A stretch of DNA of 58,500 bases from Bog-756 sp050014755 (GCA_050014755.1 JBEKCS010000019.1:1-58500); one strand, 5' to 3'; numbered from the stretch's first letter, positions 1 through 7,453 are shown. The notes: generated by a model not told the origin, from the letters alone. Numbers and translations are program-made.

Positions 1-120
1 GCTTGGACACCGCCAGCATCGAGGGGCCCTCCACCGGAATGGCGGACCTTTCAAGTGGCCCGCCACCCTGCTCAGGGGGTGGGGAATTTCAGTGATCGAG
101 GGTGGGGAATTTCAGTGATC
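1..120. mobile_element. Terminal fragment of an insertion sequence, probably IS21-like
   Basis: The first 120 bases end at a sharp junction where the minus-strand ThiF gene loses its reading frame. The segment carries two copies of a 21-bp sequence just inside the junction, and an open frame runs from the window edge to a TGA at 93-95. Multiple short terminal repeats with a TGGGGAATTT core fit my memory of actinobacterial IS21-type ends, but no transposase lies inside the window. The rest of the element and any target-site duplication would be to the left. The family assignment is tentative; the presence of a foreign end is better supported by the abrupt truncation of the neighbouring gene. 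Confidence 0.5.
77..120. repeat. Two tandem copies of a 21-bp IS-end repeat
   Basis: Copy one is 77-97 and copy two is 100-120. They are identical and separated by two bases (GA), giving a 23-bp period. The second copy ends exactly where the ThiF-like reading frame is lost, so it probably marks the terminus of the inserted element. Such repeats at IS ends are commonly transposase binding sites. Confidence 0.75.
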
Positions 121-745
121 CGCAGCACATGCGCAGATCGTCGATCTCATCGAAGACGAGATCTTGACTATCGCAGAAGTCCGCGACGGACTCCGCTGTG
201 ACACCGTCTTCGATTAGTTCCACATCCAGGAACGGCGTGATGTCAAAGAGAGCACGGCGAACGGCCTGCGTCTTCCGTCGACCCACTGCATAGAAGGGGT
301 ACGGCGCTCGATTCAGATTAGTGGTCTCCAGGTAATCGAAATCGGCGAGGCGAAGTGTTGAGGCGATTCCGGACCGGGCGAGCGACAATGCGATGTTGGC
401 TCCGATTGACAGTCCAGCGATTGCCACCCGGCAGTTCAACAGCGCCGTCTGCTCGTCGGATCGGATGATGTTCCTATTGCGATTTGTGCGCAGCTCGTCG
501 AACTCAGCTTGTGTCACGAGGTGGATTAGGAGCTGGGTCCAAGGGACGTAGAACCAGTCACCTCGGAGTTCACGCTGCTCGGACGGAAGGAATGCCGTGG
601 GGTCGACCATTCGGATTGCGGCTAATTCGTCGAGTTGATCGTTGAGCAGATCGATCTCTTCAACGATGGGATGTGCGGAGCGCAATTGGTGTAGGTCGTC
701 AATGCCGTAGGTACCTTCACGAAAGTGGATGGGCTCGGCGCTCAT
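121..745 (-). pseudogene. ThiF/E1-like adenylyltransferase (Rv1355c N-terminal type), truncated by an IS
   Basis: About 208 native residues remain. The E1-like Rossmann domain shows GLSIGA at residues 111-116, an acidic DFD at 135-137, an N-L-N-R motif near 143-146, a lysine near 158 and a conserved FDEIDDL near 198-204, all expected for ATP-dependent carboxylate adenylation by ThiF/MoeB/E1 proteins. The upstream text (W-F-Y-V-P-W, then L-R-T-N-R-N) resembles the N-terminus of the mycobacterial Rv1355c (MoeY) family, in which a ThiF domain is fused to a nitroreductase. Here the nitroreductase is a separate gene just upstream, with an ATGA overlap fixing the start at 745. The frame runs into the IS at about 120 and stops at 89-91, so the C-terminal part of the fold is missing. 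Probably inactive. Confidence 0.75.
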
Positions 746-1812
746 GACAGCTTCCTCTCTATTGGCGGCGGCCCTTGACGGGTGACCTCAGCGGATGTTC
801 GACGAGGAGTGGGGCTTGGGGAAGGTTGGGGGCCGACGCCGACCCGAAGAGCGACGATCAAGTCGCCCGGCAGTCCGAGTTCGTCCTCGAGTCTGGTCGC
901 GATTAGCTCGCTTTCTGCTGCAGCGGCGATCCAGCTCGTAGCAAGGCCGAGTCGAGTCGCCTCAATCGCGGCCGTGACGGCCGAACGACCGACTGCGAAG
1001 TAGGCAGCGTCTGCCGATGATCCGACGTCTGTGCCAATCAGAAGAATTGCCCCTGAAGCGACACATTGCGCGTGGGACTGCTTCGCCATCGGCTTTCCAG
1101 TGTTCACAATCGGGAGGATTTTCTTCATCACGATGGTCTGGAGTGGTTTGAAACCCATGACGGTGCCGGGCATGCCGTCTGGGTCGGCGGTCTCATTTGG
1201 ACGGAGCCAGCCGGCTAGTTCCCGACGGAACGCCTGGTCGGCCCCGAATGCCATCGTCGCCTCAGCAACAGCATCTGCGAAGACAGCGATCTCGCGACGG
1301 TCTTGGAGCACTTGAATCCACGATCCAGGGGTCGAAGCCAACGCAATCGAGTCGAGGTCGATTTCTCCCAACTCACTTAGGTACGGTCGACGGTCGCTGT
1401 GCCGATTGAGTATGGCCCGACGGTAGGAATCGTCCGCCTCCTGATCCGATTCGCCTATTCGGACGGCACAAAGCCAAGGCGAATCCTCTGTCCAGTCAAT
1501 CTCTAATTGTGCGCCGACTGCCTTCGCTGCTGATTCGAGTGTTCCGACCACACACCCGATCGCGAGGGGCATCTGGCGTCCGGTTGGGTCGGATACCGGG
1601 AGGGTCCTCATGTGATCGATGCCGAGTCGAAGTTGGTCGTCTTCGATTTCGAAGATCCACGGCTGACAGTTATGCGGTGAGGGAGCCAGCACGCCATACG
1701 CGGCCAGTAGTCGAAGGCGCTCGGTGGGCGATGCCGCTCTCTTCCAACTCAAAGGGTCGACATTCCAGGCGGTGTAGTTCGATTTTGGCACGGTCGATTG
1801 TCCTTGGATCAT
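742..1812 (-). CDS. Acg-type nitroreductase family protein (split Rv1355c C-terminal homologue)
   Basis: A 356-residue FMN-dependent nitroreductase-fold protein. An early segment reads S-P-H-N-C-Q-P-W-I-F, the hallmark of the Acg/Rv2032 and Rv1355c groups, followed by a paired R-R-P-Y motif. I chose the ATG at 1812 because it overlaps the TGA of the upstream adenylating enzyme as ATGA; an in-frame ATG at 1863 would force a 55-bp overlap. The gene also overlaps the following ThiF start by 4 bp, so the two products are translationally coupled, which fits their being fused in Rv1355c. Many Acg proteins lack true nitroreductase activity, so the reaction is unknown; flavin-dependent oxidation or reduction of a product of the neighbouring enzymes is inference. 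Confidence 0.75.
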   Translation of the reverse strand: MIQGQSTVPKSNYTAWNVDPLSWKRAASPTERLRLLAAYGVLAPSPHNCQPWIFEIEDDQLRLGIDHMRTLPVSDPTGRQMPLAIGCVVGTLESAAKAVGAQLEIDWTEDSPWLCAVRIGESDQEADDSYRRAILNRHSDRRPYLSELGEIDLDSIALASTPGSWIQVLQDRREIAVFADAVAEATMAFGADQAFRRELAGWLRPNETADPDGMPGTVMGFKPLQTIVMKKILPIVNTGKPMAKQSHAQCVASGAILLIGTDVGSSADAAYFAVGRSAVTAAIEATRLGLATSWIAAAAESELIATRLEDELGLPGDLIVALRVGVGPQPSPSPTPRRTSAEVTRQGPPPIERKLS

Positions 1813-3170
1813 CTCGAGGGACGGCTGGTGTGGCGTTCGTCGACGAACGGAGGGATCTTCCATCCTGCGTCCGCCGAATCGGGGGCGCGGACCCGCTCGA
1901 CGACAATCGGCGCAAGGGAACCGCTAATGATGGCATGGTCGATTTGATGGTGCTTGAGCAGCATAAGTCGTGCGGCCTCTTCGGCTGCGTGGTCGACATC
2001 GGGACCAAAGAGCCGGAGCACTGCCTCGTCGATGCCGGCAGAACTTGACCGCACCCGGAGCTGCACAGCTTGGACTGCGTGGCCACGCGCGTAGAGTTCG
2101 TCAGCCAACCGCTGAATTTCTCCGAGCGGAAGGATTCCGTCCCCCAAGATGGCATCCCCACGTCGGACGATGTCGGTCAGGACTGTTCGGTTACCTCTTG
2201 CGACCAGCGTGACCTCGTCACCGACGCGGTACCGGATAAGAGGTGCAGCAGTGTTGTGAAGGACCGTCACAAGGAGTTCGCCACGCTCGCCCGGACCGAC
2301 GGGTTGGCCCGTGGAATCCACCACTTCCGCGTGGTGAGTCTCGGTGAAGCATCGGTAGATGCCGTCGTCGGGGACGCTCATCGCTAGAGGACCCGCATCC
2401 GTCGTCGGGTAGAACGCAGCGATGGTGTCAGGACGCAGGGTGCCGCAAATGGCGGCCCGCCCGTCAGAGTTGAGTGAGGCCCCACCGTAGAGAACCACCG
2501 CCGGTCGAAGCGAAATTGATGATTGATCGGCAAGTTCGAAAGCAAGGCGAGTGAGGAACCCTGGAGCGCTCGCGATGCAATCAGGAACGTGATCTCGGGC
2601 CTGGCACAATTGTTCGGCGAGGTCATCGACTGTGTTGGTGACCAGTGCTTTCTCTCCAAGGATCCGTTGTAGCCATTCGAATGACAGATACGAGCCTGTG
2701 ACCTGACCGGGCCACGCTCGGTGTCCAATTGTCCAGTACCTCGACGATGAACCCAGACCGGCGGCACCCAAGGTCCGAAGGAAGGAGTCTCCGAGTCCCG
2801 ACCGTATCGACTTCGGGCTGTGGGGGATGCGAACTTGGGCAGCCGTCGTGCCACTCGTCTCGACCCAGATGACAGGACCAGCTATCCCGGGCGTGGTCGA
2901 GTAGCCGTTCGAAGCCAGGGTTGCCTTGTCCATAATGGGAAGCTGACCGAGGTCCTCGACCGAATCGAGTCGTAGGGGTAGCTGAATGCCCCGCTCTTCA
3001 AGCAGATTCCGATAGGCACTGTTCGGACTTGAGGTGGTGTGCCATGCAACCACCCGCCTGAGTGCATCGACGGTCGCCGCAGTCACCCGGCCGAATGGGG
3101 CTGCGTCCAAACCTGCGCTGCGCGCAGTGACGAATTCGATCCTGTCGGCGATTCGAATCGGCACCGCCAA
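1809..3170 (-). CDS. PaaK-like AMP-forming ligase (phenylacetate-CoA ligase family)
   Basis: A 453-residue ANL-superfamily adenylating enzyme. The ATP-binding signature is at residues 104-112 (ETSGTTAAQ), a Y-G-G-A-S segment and Y-P-T-T-D follow in the middle, and R-Y-R-V-G-D gives the aspartate that usually contacts the ribose. A late lysine in A-G-W-K-I-P-P is in place for the catalytic position of the mobile C-terminal domain. Length matches PaaK and its relatives in natural-product clusters. Translation probably begins at TTG 3170 (GTG 3164 is possible), 5 bp after the aminotransferase stop. It would activate a carboxylic acid as acyl-AMP, possibly as CoA thioester; the substrate cannot be read from the sequence. 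Confidence 0.75.
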   Translation of the reverse strand: MAVPIRIADRIEFVTARSAGLDAAPFGRVTAATVDALRRVVAWHTTSSPNSAYRNLLEERGIQLPLRLDSVEDLGQLPIMDKATLASNGYSTTPGIAGPVIWVETSGTTAAQVRIPHSPKSIRSGLGDSFLRTLGAAGLGSSSRYWTIGHRAWPGQVTGSYLSFEWLQRILGEKALVTNTVDDLAEQLCQARDHVPDCIASAPGFLTRLAFELADQSSISLRPAVVLYGGASLNSDGRAAICGTLRPDTIAAFYPTTDAGPLAMSVPDDGIYRCFTETHHAEVVDSTGQPVGPGERGELLVTVLHNTAAPLIRYRVGDEVTLVARGNRTVLTDIVRRGDAILGDGILPLGEIQRLADELYARGHAVQAVQLRVRSSSAGIDEAVLRLFGPDVDHAAEEAARLMLLKHHQIDHAIISGSLAPIVVERVRAPDSADAGWKIPPFVDERHTSRPSR

Positions 3171-4106
3171 AAGCCCTAACCGTGACTTTGGATGAGGATG
3201 GATTCGTTGGCATTCAGGATTTCAGCGACTTCACCAAAATCCTCGTGTCCACCAAGGCAGAGCCTGATAAATGGAATTGAATCGTGCCTCGGCCGATCGA
3301 GACCGATTGACTCACTCGGAGTCACGTGCAGTCCATCGAGTGCCAACGCCGACGCCACCTTGACCGTGGAGTAACCCCCTGGCAGGACCAGGGAGGCATA
3401 CAGCCCACTGTCCGTTGTGACTAGCTTCGACTCGAGCGACAAGGTGAGGCCATCATGCAACTGCTCACGCCGACGACGGATCTCGTCAAGGAGGGCCGAA
3501 CGAACATTCTCGGACACGTAGAGCTCAAGCGCAGCAGCGCCCATCGTCATAACTGGCCGAGCAACGCCTACCGACGCCCGAGCCATAGACGAGCGCATCG
3601 CTGGTATGTGATCCTCGCGAGCCAGAATCCAGCCCAGCCGAAGCCCAGGGGCTCCGAGCCGCTTCGAAACCGAGTCCACGATAACTGCGCCGCTTTCGAG
3701 CAGGGCCTCGATCGGTCGAGGACAATAATCGAGAAATCCGTACACGTCGTCGAAGACAACATGGAGTCGTTTGTGAGCTACCAGTCCTACGAGTTCATCC
3801 CATTCACTGTCGGATGGCGCGATACCACTCGGATTAGCGGGGAAGTTGAAGATGGCACCAATGTTGCTCGAGCGGTTCTCGGCGACGAAACGTTGGATAT
3901 CACTGATGAGATCCTGTAGCGGAGCACCCAACGCCCAGTGCACCGGAACCGCCCGATGACCCGCTCGACCAATTGCCGTCGAGACTGGGAATCCTGGCAC
4001 CGGGTACAACACAGGAGATCCCAGAGGCAAGCCGGCCAGAGCATGACAGAGCCCATCGAGGGCACCATGTGAGGCAAGGATCCGATCAGGCCCCACTGCG
4101 AGACCA

Positions 4107-4134
4107 TGAACCGGCCTGGGATCCGCGTGTGCTC
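4107..4134. repeat. Left terminal inverted repeat of the IS3 element
   Basis: Begins TGAACCGGCCTGGG and ends GTGTGCTC. It matches the reverse complement of 5425-5452 at 24 of 28 positions; the mismatches are in the central six bases. The CCA duplication lies immediately to its left. Confidence 0.92.
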
Positions 4135-4159
4135 CTAACCTTGGAAACGAGGATGGAGC

Positions 4160-4489
4160 ATGAGCAAGAACCCACCGACGAAGCGGTACCCGTCTGAGCT
4201 GAAGGAGCGGGCTGTCCGGATGGTCCGCGACCTCCGGCGGGAGGATCCCGGCGACCACGGGGTGGTGACGCGGGTGTCTCGGCAGCTCGGCGTCGGCGCT
4301 GAGTCCCTTCGGCTCTGGGTCAAGCAGGCCGAGATCGACGACGGCGTTCGGGGTGGCCTCACGACCGAAGAGCGCAGGGAACTCACCGAACTCCGCAAGG
4401 AGAACCGTGACCTCAAGCGCTCGAACGACATCCTGCAGGCTGCAGCGATTTTCTTCGGGGCGGAGCTCGACCGCCAACACAAGAAGTAG
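4160..4489 (+). CDS. IS3-family transposase OrfA (helix-turn-helix subunit)
   Basis: A 109-residue DNA-binding protein starting at ATG 4160. The N-terminal half has the IS3/IS911 helix-turn-helix with V-S-R-Q-L-G-V and a recognition-helix text S-L-R-L-W-V. The C-terminal half (L-T-E-L-R-K-E-N-R-D-L) is the leucine-zipper-like segment used for multimerisation. OrfA alone usually represses transposition; the OrfAB fusion made by -1 frameshifting is the active transposase. The stop TAG is at 4487-4489, and the -1 frame is open from 4411 onwards, so slippage must occur within 4411-4489. I see no classic A-rich slippery heptamer there; the T-run in GATTTTCTTC near 4447 is one candidate. Confidence 0.92.
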   Translation: MSKNPPTKRYPSELKERAVRMVRDLRREDPGDHGVVTRVSRQLGVGAESLRLWVKQAEIDDGVRGGLTTEERRELTELRKENRDLKRSNDILQAAAIFFGAELDRQHKK

Positions 4490-5409
4490 TCACCTTCATC
4501 GACGCCCATCGGGATCACGAGTCCGATGGGCGTCGATGGGGGGTCGAGCCGATCTGCGAGATGCTGCAGGTCGCCCCTTCCACCTACTGGTCGGCCAAGA
4601 CCCGACCACCGTCTGCTCGTGCCATTTCGGATGCCGATCTGGGCCCGAAGTTGAAGGAGCTGTGGAAGCACAACTTCTCCGTCTACGGACGCCGCAAACT
4701 CTGGAAGGCAGCCCGCAGGGCCGATCTCGACGTCGGCCGCGACCAGGTGGCCAGGTTGATGGGCCTACAGGGCATCGAGGGCGCCACCAGGGCGAAGAAG
4801 CGCTTCACCACCAAGTCCGACCCTGCCCACGTCCGGGCGCCGGACCTCGTGAACCGCAACTTCACCGCCACCCGACCCGACGCCCTCTGGGTCGCGGACT
4901 TCACCTACTGCTCGACCTGGTCGGGCATCGTCTACGTCGCCTTCATCATCGACGTCTTCTCCCGACGGCTGGTGGGCTGGAAGGCCGCCAGGTCGATGAC
5001 GGCCAGCCTCGTCGTCGACGCCCTCAACATGGCCGCCTGGACGAGAAGGAACACCAGCCTGGACCACCTCATCTGTCATACGGATGCCGGCTCGCAATAC
5101 ACGTCAATTCTCTACACCGAACAGTTGGCAGAGATCGGCGCCGACCCGTCCATCGGGACCGTCGGCGACAGCTACGACAACGCCATGGCCGAGTCGGTGA
5201 TGGGCCTCTTCAAGACCGAACTCCACCGGAACCCTGCCGTCCTCGCCGACAACGGTGGGCCCTGGCGAGGGCTCGACGACCTCGAGATCGCCACCAGCGC
5301 ATGGGTCTCCTGGTTCAACGAGGAGCGGCTGCACTCCGAACTCGACGACCGGACGCCGGACGAGGTCGAGGCCGACTACCGTCTCAAGTCTCAGCCCGAT
5401 GCGGCATGA
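4489..5409 (+). CDS. IS3-family transposase OrfB (DDE catalytic domain)
   Basis: The catalytic half of the transposase, read in the -1 frame relative to OrfA. The segment from 4489 (V-T-F-I-D-A-H-R) has no start codon of its own and is probably reached only by frameshifting; an internal ATG at 4561 would give a 282-residue product. The rve integrase core is intact: D in W-V-A-D-F-T-Y, D in C-H-T-D-A-G-S-Q-Y and E in N-A-M-A-E-S-V, spaced as in the DDE motif. The stop TGA is at 5407-5409, 43 bp before the right end of the element. Confidence 0.9.
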   Translation, partial: VTFIDAHRDHESDGRRWGVEPICEMLQVAPSTYWSAKTRPPSARAISDADLGPKLKELWKHNFSVYGRRKLWKAARRADLDVGRDQVARLMGLQGIEGATRAKKRFTTKSDPAHVRAPDLVNRNFTATRPDALWVADFTYCSTWSGIVYVAFIIDVFSRRLVGWKAARSMTASLVVDALNMAAWTRRNTSLDHLICHTDAGSQYTSILYTEQLAEIGADPSIGTVGDSYDNAMAESVMGLFKTELHRNPAVLADNGGPWRGLDDLEIATSAWVSWFNEERLHSELDDRTPDEVEADYRLKSQPDAA

Positions 5410-5424
5410 GAAACCCAAACTGGC

Positions 5425-5452
5425 GAGCACACGTCAAACCCAGGCCGGTTCA
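5425..5452. repeat. Right terminal inverted repeat of the IS3 element
   Basis: Reverse complement begins TGAACCGGCCTGGG and ends GTGTGCTC, matching 4107-4134 at 24 of 28 positions. It is followed by the CCA target duplication at 5453-5455. Confidence 0.92.
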
Positions 5453-5657
5453 CCACGTTCCGCCGCCACTACCCCGGCGATCGCCTCACAAAGCCGAAGA
5501 CTCCCCTGGGTTCCGGGATATTCTTCAATGGAGGCGCAAAGATCTCCGACTGACGCCTTCGCCCACAGTTCGGACAACTCGCGAGCCGCACGCACAGTGC
5601 CCAATCCGACATCTACGCCCGAGGAGACGGAACGCCCGAAGGCTCCGAATACCGCCG

Positions 5658-5789
5658 TCAATTCATCGTTAGGAGGCGAATCAAGTGGAGCCTGTCGCCA
5701 ACTGCTTGAGTCTCCACCCACAGTCCAAGTTCCCCCAGCTGCAGGCGCAGCATCGCCAATGCATTGCCAATCGACTTAATTTCGGTCAT
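5658..5789 (-). CDS. Possible 43-residue ORF at the head of the cluster
   Basis: An ATG at 5789 opens a 43-residue frame (starting M-T-E-I-K-S-I-G) whose TGA at 5658-5660 overlaps a possible TTG start (5661) of the aminotransferase as TTGA, the kind of overlap seen along this cluster. The product is leucine-rich with one tryptophan and no cysteine; I recognise no family. It could be a leader or precursor peptide, the remnant of a longer gene (the frame is open upstream to 6083), or chance. No clear ribosome-binding site is visible. Very uncertain. Confidence 0.25.
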   Translation of the reverse strand: MTEIKSIGNALAMLRLQLGELGLWVETQAVGDRLHLIRLLTMN

Positions 5790-6324
5790 TCGCTGACGTG
5801 CAGTCAGGATAGCAAAGCGCCCCGGTTGTTGGCCGAGTAGCTCGCCCGAAGGCCATTGGAACCAGCCCGTGCGGTGTCGGCGACCAACGGTTCTGATCGC
5901 AAACTTCGGCAGTGGGCTCCGCTGCGTAGGGCCGGATGAACGCCACTCGGGATGTCGGAGTACGTGTCGAACGGAGACCTCAGTCTGACCTTCCTGAGGG
6001 CAGTCACCCATGTCTTGTCCTAGAAAATGTCCCAAAGATCGCACCATTTGCTGCCGTTGGGTACCTTCCTGATCACCCATCACCGCAGGTCACAGCGTTT
6101 CGAGCCGTCCAAAGTCGTCCAATTCGCGCCCTTGGAGCGAACTGATAACGCTGAGGTCTGCCGCCAGCGCTTACGGACCCCCGGGGTTATTGCGAGTTCG
6201 ATCTCACGATGGCCCGACCTGATTGGCTGTCGTCCCAGCCGTTTATTCTGGGCACGTAGAGGGCACGGCGACCGACTGCCAACCTGGCTGTTTCAGGAGA
6301 CCATGCCCCTGACCTGCAGGTTCT
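5790..6324. other. Intergenic stretch between the cluster and tRNA-Phe
   Basis: About 535 bp with lower GC than the core genes. Open frames here are short and their translations look like non-coding shadows. I see no RNA gene, convincing terminator or repeat of the tRNA-Phe 3' end. The promoter of the minus-strand cluster should lie here but I could not place it with confidence. Confidence 0.5.
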
Positions 6325-6400
6325 TGGTGGTCGGGACCGGCGTCGATCCGGTGACCTCACGCTTTTCAGGCGCGCGCTCTACCAACTGAGCTACCCGACC
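6325..6400 (-). tRNA. tRNA-Phe (GAA)
   Basis: Cloverleaf on the minus strand with acceptor GGTCGGG pairing CCCGACC, D-loop AGTTGGTAGA, anticodon loop CTGAAAA (GAA) and T-loop TTCGA-like segment. The 3' CCA is encoded (6325-6327). It is last in a row of three tRNAs; the lower-GC segment starts beyond its 3' end. Confidence 0.95.
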
Positions 6401-6420
6401 TCGCCCCGGAAGAACCGGGG

Positions 6421-6498
6421 TGGCGGACCTGACGGGATTTGAACCCGCGACCTCCGCCTTGACAGGGCGGCGTGCACTCCAAACTGCACCACAGGTCC
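6421..6498 (-). tRNA. tRNA-Asp (GTC)
   Basis: Acceptor GGACCTG pairs CAGGTCC. The anticodon stem CCGCC/GGCGG encloses loop CTGTCAA, giving GTC. The T-arm reads GGGTTCAAATCCC and the 3' CCA is encoded at 6421-6423. Twenty bases separate it from tRNA-Phe. Confidence 0.95.
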
Positions 6499-6530
6499 CC
6501 AACCAGCAACATGCGCGCTGGGGCGTACGG

Positions 6531-6603
6531 CACCCCCAACGGGATTCGAACCCGTGTTACCGCCTTGAAAGGGCGGCGTCCTAGGCCGCTAGACGATGGG
6601 GGC
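6531..6603 (-). tRNA. tRNA-Glu (TTC)
   Basis: Acceptor GCCCCCA pairs TGGGGGT with a G-T wobble at the end. The anticodon stem CCGCC/GGCGG encloses loop CTTTCAA, giving TTC. The T-arm reads GGGTTCGAATCCC. The CCA tail is not encoded. It is first in the Glu-Asp-Phe array, an order common in actinobacteria. Confidence 0.95.
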
Positions 6604-6640
6604 TCGATCCCGTATAGGGCTTACGGACTTTAGCAGAGGT

Positions 6641-7135
6641 TCACAGGGCCTCTTCGGGCCGTCCCTCGTCCGGAAGGCCTTCGGACAGCACCTCCACCAT
6701 CAGGTACTGCAGCTCCCCCAGAAACACGAAGAGCCCGTACTCGGCGGCGGTCGGATCCTCGGGGTCGGGGGGCTCCATGTCCTCGTGCACGTCGAGCCGC
6801 GTCCCCAGCACCAGCCGGATCGAACCGACGGCGTCGAGCCACGCGTCGAACTCCGCCTGGCTCAGCGTGTCGGCGTTCGCCGTGGCCACCAGCACCTCGA
6901 GCGACTGGGTGTGGTGGTTCACCAGGGCGGTGTCGACCAGCTCCCGGTACTCCATTTCGGCCTCGGCCAGCTCGACCGCCGTGTACGCAGGGGGGAACAG
7001 CCGCCGGACCATCGGGTCGCGCGTACCGATGGCCGCCGGCAGCTGCCGGGCCAGGTCGGCGAGGACCGTCCGTGCATTCGGATCGAGGCGGATGACGTAG
7101 CGTCCGTCCCGACGGCGCTTGACGGGCGAGTTCAT
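6641..7135 (-). CDS. DUF2017 family protein, ClpS neighbour
   Basis: A 164-residue protein starting at ATG 7135, which overlaps the TGA of clpS as ATGA. The text begins K-R-R-R-D-G-R-Y-V-I-R-L and contains acidic helices with conserved H-H-T-Q-S-L-E and D-A-V-G-S-I-R-L-V-L-G-T-R-L segments typical of the actinobacterial DUF2017 family (Rv1332 type). These genes are nearly always next to clpS, which suggests a role linked to the Clp adaptor, but the biochemical function is unknown. No signal peptide or membrane segment; probably cytoplasmic. An upstream in-frame ATG (7474) only extends the frame across clpS and gives arginine- and glycine-rich shadow text. Confidence 0.85.
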   Translation of the reverse strand: MNSPVKRRRDGRYVIRLDPNARTVLADLARQLPAAIGTRDPMVRRLFPPAYTAVELAEAEMEYRELVDTALVNHHTQSLEVLVATANADTLSQAEFDAWLDAVGSIRLVLGTRLDVHEDMEPPDPEDPTAAEYGLFVFLGELQYLMVEVLSEGLPDEGRPEEAL

Positions 7136-7449
7136 GTGGACTGCTCCATCGTGGCCCACAGGCCGTGCTCGTGGAGCCGGTAGACGTCGAGCTCCGCCCG
7201 CTCCCGACTGCCCGACGAAACCACGGCCCGGCCCTTGTGGTGGACGTCGAGCATCAGCGCGGTGGCCTTCTCCTTCGAGTAGCCGAAGAGCTTCTGGAGC
7301 ACGAAGGTCACGTACGACATCAGGTTGATCGGGTCGTTCCACACGATCACCAGCCATGGCCTGTCGAGGGTCGTGTCCTGGCCGACGATGGTCTCGATGT
7401 CGCCCACCGGAACGGTCTCGGGCGGGACCACCGCGACCACCGCGACCAC
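7132..7449 (-). CDS. clpS: ATP-dependent Clp protease adaptor ClpS
   Basis: ClpS delivers N-degron substrates to the ClpA/ClpC unfoldase in the cytoplasm. The core is intact: L-V-I-V-W-N-D-P-I-N-L-M-S-Y-V with the N-D-P-x-N motif that docks the N-degron, then V-L-Q-K-L-F-G-Y-S, H-H-K-G-R-A and the R-A-E-L-D-V-Y-R-L-H-E-H end. Length is about 105 residues if translation starts at GTG 7449. The start is uncertain because the 5' end is a 9-bp tandem repeat containing several in-frame GTG codons and no strong ribosome-binding site. The stop overlaps the DUF2017 start by 4 bp. Confidence 0.85.
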   Translation of the reverse strand: MVAVVAVVPPETVPVGDIETIVGQDTTLDRPWLVIVWNDPINLMSYVTFVLQKLFGYSKEKATALMLDVHHKGRAVVSSGSRERAELDVYRLHEHGLWATMEQST

Positions 7450-7453
7450 CGCC
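7427..7453. repeat. 9-bp tandem repeat at the 5' end of clpS
   Basis: Three copies of ACCACCGC(G/C) at 7427-7435, 7436-7444 and 7445-7453. On the clpS strand they encode repeated Val-Val-Ala, each with a potential GTG start, so changes in copy number would alter the N-terminus without shifting frame. Confidence 0.8.

Larger units (their letters stand above)
4107..5452 (+). mobile_element. Complete IS3-family insertion sequence, 1346 bp
   Basis: The element is bounded by imperfect 28-bp terminal inverted repeats beginning TG and ending CA (24 of 28 matching) and flanked by a 3-bp target duplication CCA at 4104-4106 and 5453-5455. It carries orfA and orfB in the arrangement typical of IS3, with orfB in the -1 frame. 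Both frames are open and all catalytic residues are present, so the copy may be active. It sits inside the aminotransferase gene in the opposite orientation. Confidence 0.95.
3176..5721 (-). pseudogene. Class I/II PLP aminotransferase, interrupted by an IS3-family element
   Basis: The gene is in two pieces. The N-terminal part (from 5721, or TTG 5661, down to 5456) ends V-A-A-E-R-G. The C-terminal part (4106 down to 3176) continues L-A-V-G-P-D-R-I-L-A-S-H-G and includes N-P-S-G, the Asp-Asp-Val-Tyr segment and the PLP lysine in S-V-S-K-R. Removing 4107-5455 (the IS plus one CCA copy) gives a single frame of 399 codons with a perfect junction, so the insertion looks recent. Fold type I aminotransferases of this kind are about 380-400 residues. 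The stop lies 5 bp before the adenylating enzyme's start, so this was the upstream gene of the cluster. The IS probably abolishes its function and may be polar on the downstream genes. Confidence 0.85.

Noticed and set aside
121..745. ThiF gene as moeB or thiF for cofactor synthesis
   Set aside because: The N-terminal text and the nitroreductase neighbour match Rv1355c, and no other molybdopterin or thiamine genes are near.
121..3170. The cluster as an azole-forming (TOMM) RiPP system, because an E1-like protein and a nitroreductase are adjacent
   Set aside because: No YcaO cyclodehydratase gene and no convincing precursor peptide are present; the adenylating enzyme and aminotransferase point elsewhere.
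6190..6260. A promoter or small RNA between the cluster and tRNA-Phe
   Set aside because: Only scattered AT-rich words; no properly spaced -35/-10 pair or stable hairpin could be drawn.
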